Assembly (NCBI GenBank): GCA_029287435.1
Contig: JARFRD010000086.1
Span: 1 to 46,331 of the forward strand
Source of the DNA: Gammaproteobacteria bacterium
Lineage (GTDB): Bacteria; Pseudomonadota; Gammaproteobacteria; SZUA-229
Reading direction: 5' to 3'
Length of the DNA: 46,331 bases
Shown: piece by piece, positions 42,661 to 46,331 of the stretch
How the letters are laid out: each line of letters begins with the position of its first letter
How positions within the stretch are numbered: the stretch's first letter is position 1
Program-made: the position numbers and the translations under genes
The notes under the pieces: generated by a model
What the model was told of the DNA's origin: nothing
The model's input: only the letters and a program-made list of their open reading frames with translations
Databases searched by the model: none

Positions 42661-43758
42661 TCACACGTTTTGCCCGGAGTTGGTGACTTTGTGGTTGCTC
42701 TGCCTGCGCCATTCTGATGGCGTGACATTTGACCAGCGCCTGAAAGCCCGCGTGAATTCACTTGCGTCGGCATAACCGAGTGTGTTCGAAATATTGATGA
42801 TAGGTAAGTCTTTATCTGTAAGCAGCTGCTGTGCGATCTCGTAACGTATTTTACCAACGAGTTCCCGATATGACGTCCCGTACTGTTTCAGTCGTCTGTT
42901 CAGAGTCCGTGGATGCATCGACAGTATCCTTGCGACATTATCCAGTTTACAGGAATTTGAAACAACCAATGGTCGTATAACAGAACGCATTTCTTCGAGC
43001 AGGTTATTGCCCATATTAATCTCAATCCTGTTCATTTCGTTGACGATAATGTCGTGCTGCTGCTTGTCTGCATCGGGTAACGGCTGTCGCAGCCAGTGCT
43101 CAGGAAATACCAGTGCATCTTCACCGGCCTGAAAATCAAGAGGGGTGCGAAAGAAATCTTTATAGGGTCTAATGTTTTCAGGGCGTGTATTGGAAAACAG
43201 TACTTCTGTAGGTGTCCAGTCACGTCCACACATCGATCGCATAAGATTGCAGATGTTTGCAATCGATAAGCTATAGATGTGCCGAAGCCCTTGCTGTGCG
43301 GGTACATAGATTGCGTATCCCAGCTTGGCCTGTCCATTGTTAACGGAAAGTGTGGCGACGCCACCACGGTCATTCATGCATATGTGAACAATCATGCTGT
43401 AAAGTGCCGACCCGACATTGGGTGCATACAGGGCAAGCTTGCCGAGGTTTCCCAGCGCGGCAAGGTCTATCTGTTGCCCCACAAGTAACCCGAAATGCTG
43501 TATTCCTGTTCGGTCAGCGCACACTTCAAGTAATCTACCCGCGCGGTTGAAGGAAATATAGTTTTCCGGGTCGTTGAACAGCGCAAGCTCAACACCGCAT
43601 TGTGCGAGTATGTCTTCAGCGCGTTCGTCTGCGTATCTGTCCAGCAAGACAGGAATCGACCGCAACGGGCCAACACGTACAGACCCGACTTCAGGAACAC
43701 TTGATACCAGGCTAATCGTTCTGTTTTTCTTATTAGGCGTCATCTTATTAGGCGTCAT
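42661..43758 (-). CDS. AraC-family transcriptional regulator (OruR/ArgR-like)
   Basis: 365 residues. The N-terminal ~200 residues resemble the arabinose-binding-like domain of OruR/MmoR-type regulators, and the C-terminal ~100 are an AraC double helix-turn-helix (LDNVARILSMHPRTLNRRLKQ ... ISNTLGYADASEFTRAFRRW). The start is ambiguous because a perfect 15-base tandem duplication repeats the start codon region, giving MTPNKMTPNKK. It is divergent from the DUF2092/sulfatase operon and may regulate it; the effector is unknown. Confidence 0.92.
   Translation of the reverse strand: MTPNKMTPNKKNRTISLVSSVPEVGSVRVGPLRSIPVLLDRYADERAEDILAQCGVELALFNDPENYISFNRAGRLLEVCADRTGIQHFGLLVGQQIDLAALGNLGKLALYAPNVGSALYSMIVHICMNDRGGVATLSVNNGQAKLGYAIYVPAQQGLRHIYSLSIANICNLMRSMCGRDWTPTEVLFSNTRPENIRPYKDFFRTPLDFQAGEDALVFPEHWLRQPLPDADKQQHDIIVNEMNRIEINMGNNLLEEMRSVIRPLVVSNSCKLDNVARILSMHPRTLNRRLKQYGTSYRELVGKIRYEIAQQLLTDKDLPIINISNTLGYADASEFTRAFRRWSNVTPSEWRRQSNHKVTNSGQNV
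43729..43758. repeat. 15-base tandem duplication at the AraC start
   Basis: CTTATTAGGCGTCAT occurs twice in direct succession (43729-43743, 43744-43758). Both copies encode MTPNK on the minus strand and keep the frame. Confidence 0.9.
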
Positions 43759-43885
43759 AAAAACATCGTGACAATGTCGTAAAATGTTAAGACACTATAT
43801 TAAAAATAAGTCACAATCATTAAAGGGCTTTTCTCTAAACAAAAAAAATTATTTTTACATGCACATTCAACAGGGAGAAATGGTA

Positions 43886-44089
43886 ATGCTCAAGAATGAG
43901 TTTATAAGGACTATAGCCGGCAGTGCAATTGCTCTGCTGGGTATCGACTGGCACGTATCCAACTCCATCGCGCTGCGCGGCGGCTATCGCTGGCTCGATT
44001 ATGATCTCGATAAGGACGATGCATCGGTGGAGGAGAAACTCGATATCTCCATGAGTGGTCCATTCCTGGGTGTCGGGTTTCAATGGTAA
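43886..44089 (+). pseudogene. Truncated outer-membrane protein remnant (signal-like start plus last barrel strands)
   Basis: The track start at 43784 gives a poor leader; the ATG at 43886 lies 8 bases from AGGGAG, giving 67 residues. The first ~18 (MLKNEFIRTIAGSAIALLG) look like the start of a signal peptide, and the remainder is a typical end of an OmpA/OmpW-type barrel: SIALRGGYRWLDYDLD, then MSGPFLGVGFQW, with a terminal aromatic. The middle of the barrel is missing, so this looks like an internal in-frame deletion rather than a complete protein. It could instead be a genuine mini-protein. It is first in the probable operon with the DUF2092 gene. Confidence 0.55.
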
Positions 44090-44115
44090 TGGCTTAATAG
44101 GCAAAGGAGAGATTT

Positions 44116-44889
44116 ATGCGTAGTATAAAAAATAGAATAACTGCAAGGCTGTTAGCTATCGCTGCATTAACGACCCTATCGAACCTGGTCCCGGCATATG
44201 CACAGTCTCCGGCTGTCGATCCATCTGCTGTTGAGATACTGAAAAGCATGACAGATTACCTCGGTGGCCTGAAGCAGTTCAGCGTGGATACACAGAACAC
44301 TCTTGAGCATGTGCTCGATTCAGGACAACGAATCGATGAAGACATTTCAGTGAGTGTGATTATCAGCCGACCCGGCAAACTGAAGTCCAGGCGTCTTGGC
44401 GAGCTGATCGACCAGGCGTTTTACTATGATGGAAAAACCCTGACCCTCAATAATAAGAATGCCAATGTTTACGCAACTGAAAAAGCACCTGCGACAATCG
44501 AGCAAATGCTCGACTTTGCGCGTGAATCGTTGGGACTTATTATTCCAGCATCTGACCTGGTCTATCGTAATGTCTATGCACTGATGATGCAGGATGTGAC
44601 TTCGGCCACCGTCGTCGGCAAAGCAGTTATCAATGGCAGGACCTGTAATCATCTTGCATTCAGGCGTCCGGATGTTGATTTCCAGGTATGGGTTGCAGAC
44701 GCTGACGAACCATTGCCATGCAAATATGTCGTCACCGATAAAAGTACTCCCGAGCTGGTAAGCACAATATCGGTGATGAGTAACTGGAACGTAAAGCCAC
44801 CTGTTACAGACAATACCTTCAGCTATGTGCCGGGTAAGGGGACCACGCTGGTCGAATTCATGCCACTCGAATCAGGAGCAAGCAAATGA
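44116..44889 (+). CDS. DUF2092 periplasmic protein
   Basis: 257 residues with a signal peptide (cleavage near AYAQS). DUF2092 features: AVEILKSMTDYLGGLKQFSVD, SVIISRPGKLKSRR, FYYDGKTLTLNNKNANVYAT, RTCNHLAFRRPDVDFQVWV and PLPCKYVVTDKS. The fold is expected to be LolA/LolB-like, suggesting a lipid- or lipoprotein-binding function, but the role is not established. It overlaps the next gene by 4 bases (ATGA). Linked to the downstream sulfatase by operon context. Confidence 0.85.
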   Translation: MRSIKNRITARLLAIAALTTLSNLVPAYAQSPAVDPSAVEILKSMTDYLGGLKQFSVDTQNTLEHVLDSGQRIDEDISVSVIISRPGKLKSRRLGELIDQAFYYDGKTLTLNNKNANVYATEKAPATIEQMLDFARESLGLIIPASDLVYRNVYALMMQDVTSATVVGKAVINGRTCNHLAFRRPDVDFQVWVADADEPLPCKYVVTDKSTPELVSTISVMSNWNVKPPVTDNTFSYVPGKGTTLVEFMPLESGASK

Positions 44890-45320
44890 AGACACTTATT
44901 AAAACAGCAATTGTCGGTATTGGCCTGGCCCTTCTAGCGACAGTAGATGTAACAGTCGTTGAAGGTCCCACTGGTTCAGCGATAAACGTGCATTTCATGT
45001 CAGAAGCAGAAGCAGTTGCAGGCCGGCAGAGAAGGACGCGCCGTCGTGGTCTTGCTGTAGGTTTCGCAGCAGGCTCAGCTTCCGGGGCTGCAGCAGCCTC
45101 TGCAGCTGCCGCTCCTGCCGCGGCTCCAGCACCAGCTCCAGCACCAGCACCAGCAGCGCAACCTGCGGGTGCACCGCCGATTGGAAGCATCGTCACCACC
45201 CTGCCAGCAGGTTGCGTAACGACAACCAAGGGCGGCGTGCAATACTTTAACTGCAATAATGTTTTCTACAGGGCAGCCTTTCAGGGCAGCAATCTGGTTT
45301 ATGTGGTCGCTCAACCCTGA
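44886..45320 (+). CDS. Secreted Ala/Pro-rich small protein
   Basis: 144 residues: signal-peptide-like start (MKTLIKTAIVGIGLALLATV), a basic stretch (RQRRTRRRG), an Ala/Pro low-complexity hinge (AAPAPAPAPAPAA, encoded by CCAGCA-type repeats), and a compact Cys-containing C-terminus (TLPAGCVTTTKGGVQYFNCN, then NVFYRAAFQGSNLVYVVAQ). The C-terminal module, with two Cys, looks like a conserved small extracellular domain of unknown function. Its start overlaps the DUF2092 stop codon. Confidence 0.75.
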   Translation: MKTLIKTAIVGIGLALLATVDVTVVEGPTGSAINVHFMSEAEAVAGRQRRTRRRGLAVGFAAGSASGAAAASAAAAPAAAPAPAPAPAPAAQPAGAPPIGSIVTTLPAGCVTTTKGGVQYFNCNNVFYRAAFQGSNLVYVVAQP

Positions 45321-45429
45321 ACGATTGACCTGCATTTAGCGATAGAAGCAAAACACGACAATTATCTCGATTCAGGAACAGAAAAATTTCAATACCTGAG
45401 CAGAAAAATACCGCAGAGGAGAAATTAAC

Positions 45430-46331
45430 ATGAATCCTATCCGTTCAATGCTTGCCGTCGCAGCGTCAATTTTTTTCACAATTGTATTTCTAGCACAGGC
45501 ACACGCTGTGCAGACCACTGGTGTAGCGGGCTCACCGAGCGCCACCACCACCATCGACGGCAGGCAGCTGCCGCCGCCACCGGACAAGCACTTCGGCGGC
45601 AAGATTGAAAAAACTGTTGGTCAATCGACTCCCTACTGGCCGCCCCGTGTGGTACCGAAGAAGGGTGCGCCTAATATTGTTCTGATCATGACCGATGACG
45701 CGGGTTATGGGGTGTCCGGCACCTTCGGGGGCGTCATACCGACGCCGGCCATGGATCGTATTGCCAGCAACGGCCTGCGCTACACCCACTTCCATTCCAC
45801 GTCTGTGTGCTCGCCGACGCGGGCCGCTCTGCTTACCGGTCGCAATCACCACCAGATGGGCTCGGGTGCTATTCCGGAATTATCGACCGGCTACCCCGGC
45901 TACAACTTCATGATGACCAAGGATAACGCGACGATTGCAAGAATCCTCAAGGGCAACGGCTACGTGACCTCCTGGTTCGGCAAGAACCACAATACACCTG
46001 ATCTGCAGACCAGCAAGATCGGGCCCTACGATCAGTGGCCGATCGGCATGGGCTTCGACTATTTCTACGGCTTCATGGGCGGTGACACCACCCAGTGGCA
46101 GCCGGGCAATCTGGTTCGTAACACGACCTATATCTACCCCTACGAGGGCAATCCCGGTTGGAACCTGGTCACCGCAATGGCGGATGATGCGATTGATTAC
46201 ATGAAGACCGTTGATGCATTGAATCCGGACCAGCCTTTTTTCCTTTACTATGCACCCGGCGCAACCCATTCACCGCATCACCCGACACCGGAATGGATCG
46301 AAAAGATCAGCGAGATGCATCTTTTCGACGA
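45430..46331 (+). CDS. Sulfatase, N-terminal part (3' end outside window)
   Basis: This frame is open from the ATG at 45430 to the end of the window and is missing from the ORF track. A signal peptide (MNPIRSMLAVAASIFFTIVF...AHA) is followed by the metal-binding PNIVLIMTDDAGYGVSGTFG and the formylglycine motif CSPTR in TSVCSPTRAALLTGRNHHQM, so it is a formylglycine-dependent type I sulfatase exported to the periplasm. Further features are SWFGKNHNTPD and PFFLYYAPGATHSPHHP. Substrate unknown. It belongs to the operon of the DUF2092 and Ala/Pro-rich proteins. Confidence 0.93.
   Translation, partial: MNPIRSMLAVAASIFFTIVFLAQAHAVQTTGVAGSPSATTTIDGRQLPPPPDKHFGGKIEKTVGQSTPYWPPRVVPKKGAPNIVLIMTDDAGYGVSGTFGGVIPTPAMDRIASNGLRYTHFHSTSVCSPTRAALLTGRNHHQMGSGAIPELSTGYPGYNFMMTKDNATIARILKGNGYVTSWFGKNHNTPDLQTSKIGPYDQWPIGMGFDYFYGFMGGDTTQWQPGNLVRNTTYIYPYEGNPGWNLVTAMADDAIDYMKTVDALNPDQPFFLYYAPGATHSPHHPTPEWIEKISEMHLFD

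Noticed and set aside
1-46331. tRNA, rRNA, CRISPR array, insertion sequence or prophage
   Set aside because: No tandem spaced repeats, transposase or integrase motifs, or tRNA-like cloverleaf noticed on reading; a covariance-model scan was not possible here.

Overview
The window reads as a chromosomal segment of a Gram-negative proteobacterium, most likely a gammaproteobacterium. The evidence is an adjacent tamA-tamB pair, an Fe-type superoxide dismutase, a DsrC/TusE-family protein and CxPxR-type sulfatases with Sec signal peptides. I see no rRNA, tRNA, CRISPR array, transposase or phage gene. Species cannot be fixed from the sequence alone.

Layout. (1) 1-3.3 kb: the C-terminal part of a sulfatase, a predicted outer-membrane beta-barrel protein, a small unknown protein, and sodB with its own terminator. 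(2) 3.7-15.5 kb, minus strand: a tightly overlapping operon for a membrane complex of the Mrp/Mbh/Mbx/complex I superfamily. Transcription order is MnhE, MnhF, DUF4040, MnhG, MbhE-MnhB fusion, MnhC/NuoK, a twin-antiporter fusion, NuoH, NuoB, NuoC, NuoD, then a NuoI-type ferredoxin fused to a GltD/NfnB-type FAD-NAD(P)H oxidoreductase, and finally a ferritin-like protein. A Lys-rich DUF2934 protein lies just upstream. The NuoD-like subunit lacks NiFe-site cysteines, so this is not a hydrogenase. (3) 16.0-20.5 kb, minus strand: a pyruvate-type 2-oxoacid:acceptor oxidoreductase (PorG, PorA, PorB) whose electron outlet is a second GltD-type oxidoreductase carrying a PorD-like 2[4Fe-4S] tail. Regions 2 and 3 together suggest a low-potential electron circuit linking 2-oxoacids, NAD(P)H and an ion gradient.

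(4) 21.0-32.7 kb: a predicted peptide-ligase module. It has two sets of circularly permuted ATP-grasp plus alpha-E proteins, one split and one fused, three transglutaminase-like proteins (one with a DUF2126 tail), and a divergent HPPD-like VOC protein that keeps a candidate His-His-Glu metal triad. The module carries three good matches to sigma-54 (-24/-12) promoters. Two of them fire divergently from one intergenic region around an NtrC-like palindrome, with spacing like that of a classical glnA enhancer. I consider this the most interesting feature of the window: a nitrogen-regulated, functionally uncharacterised amidoligase/transglutaminase system with an attached putative dioxygenase.

(5) 33.3-42.5 kb: a 2OG-Fe(II) oxygenase-like protein, a DsrC/TusE-like protein with an aberrant C-terminus, a periplasmic PafA-like phosphatase, tamA-tamB, and a small membrane protein. 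(6) 42.6 kb to the end: an AraC-family regulator divergent from a probable operon of a truncated outer-membrane protein remnant, a DUF2092 protein, an Ala/Pro-rich secreted protein and a sulfatase that runs off the end of the window.
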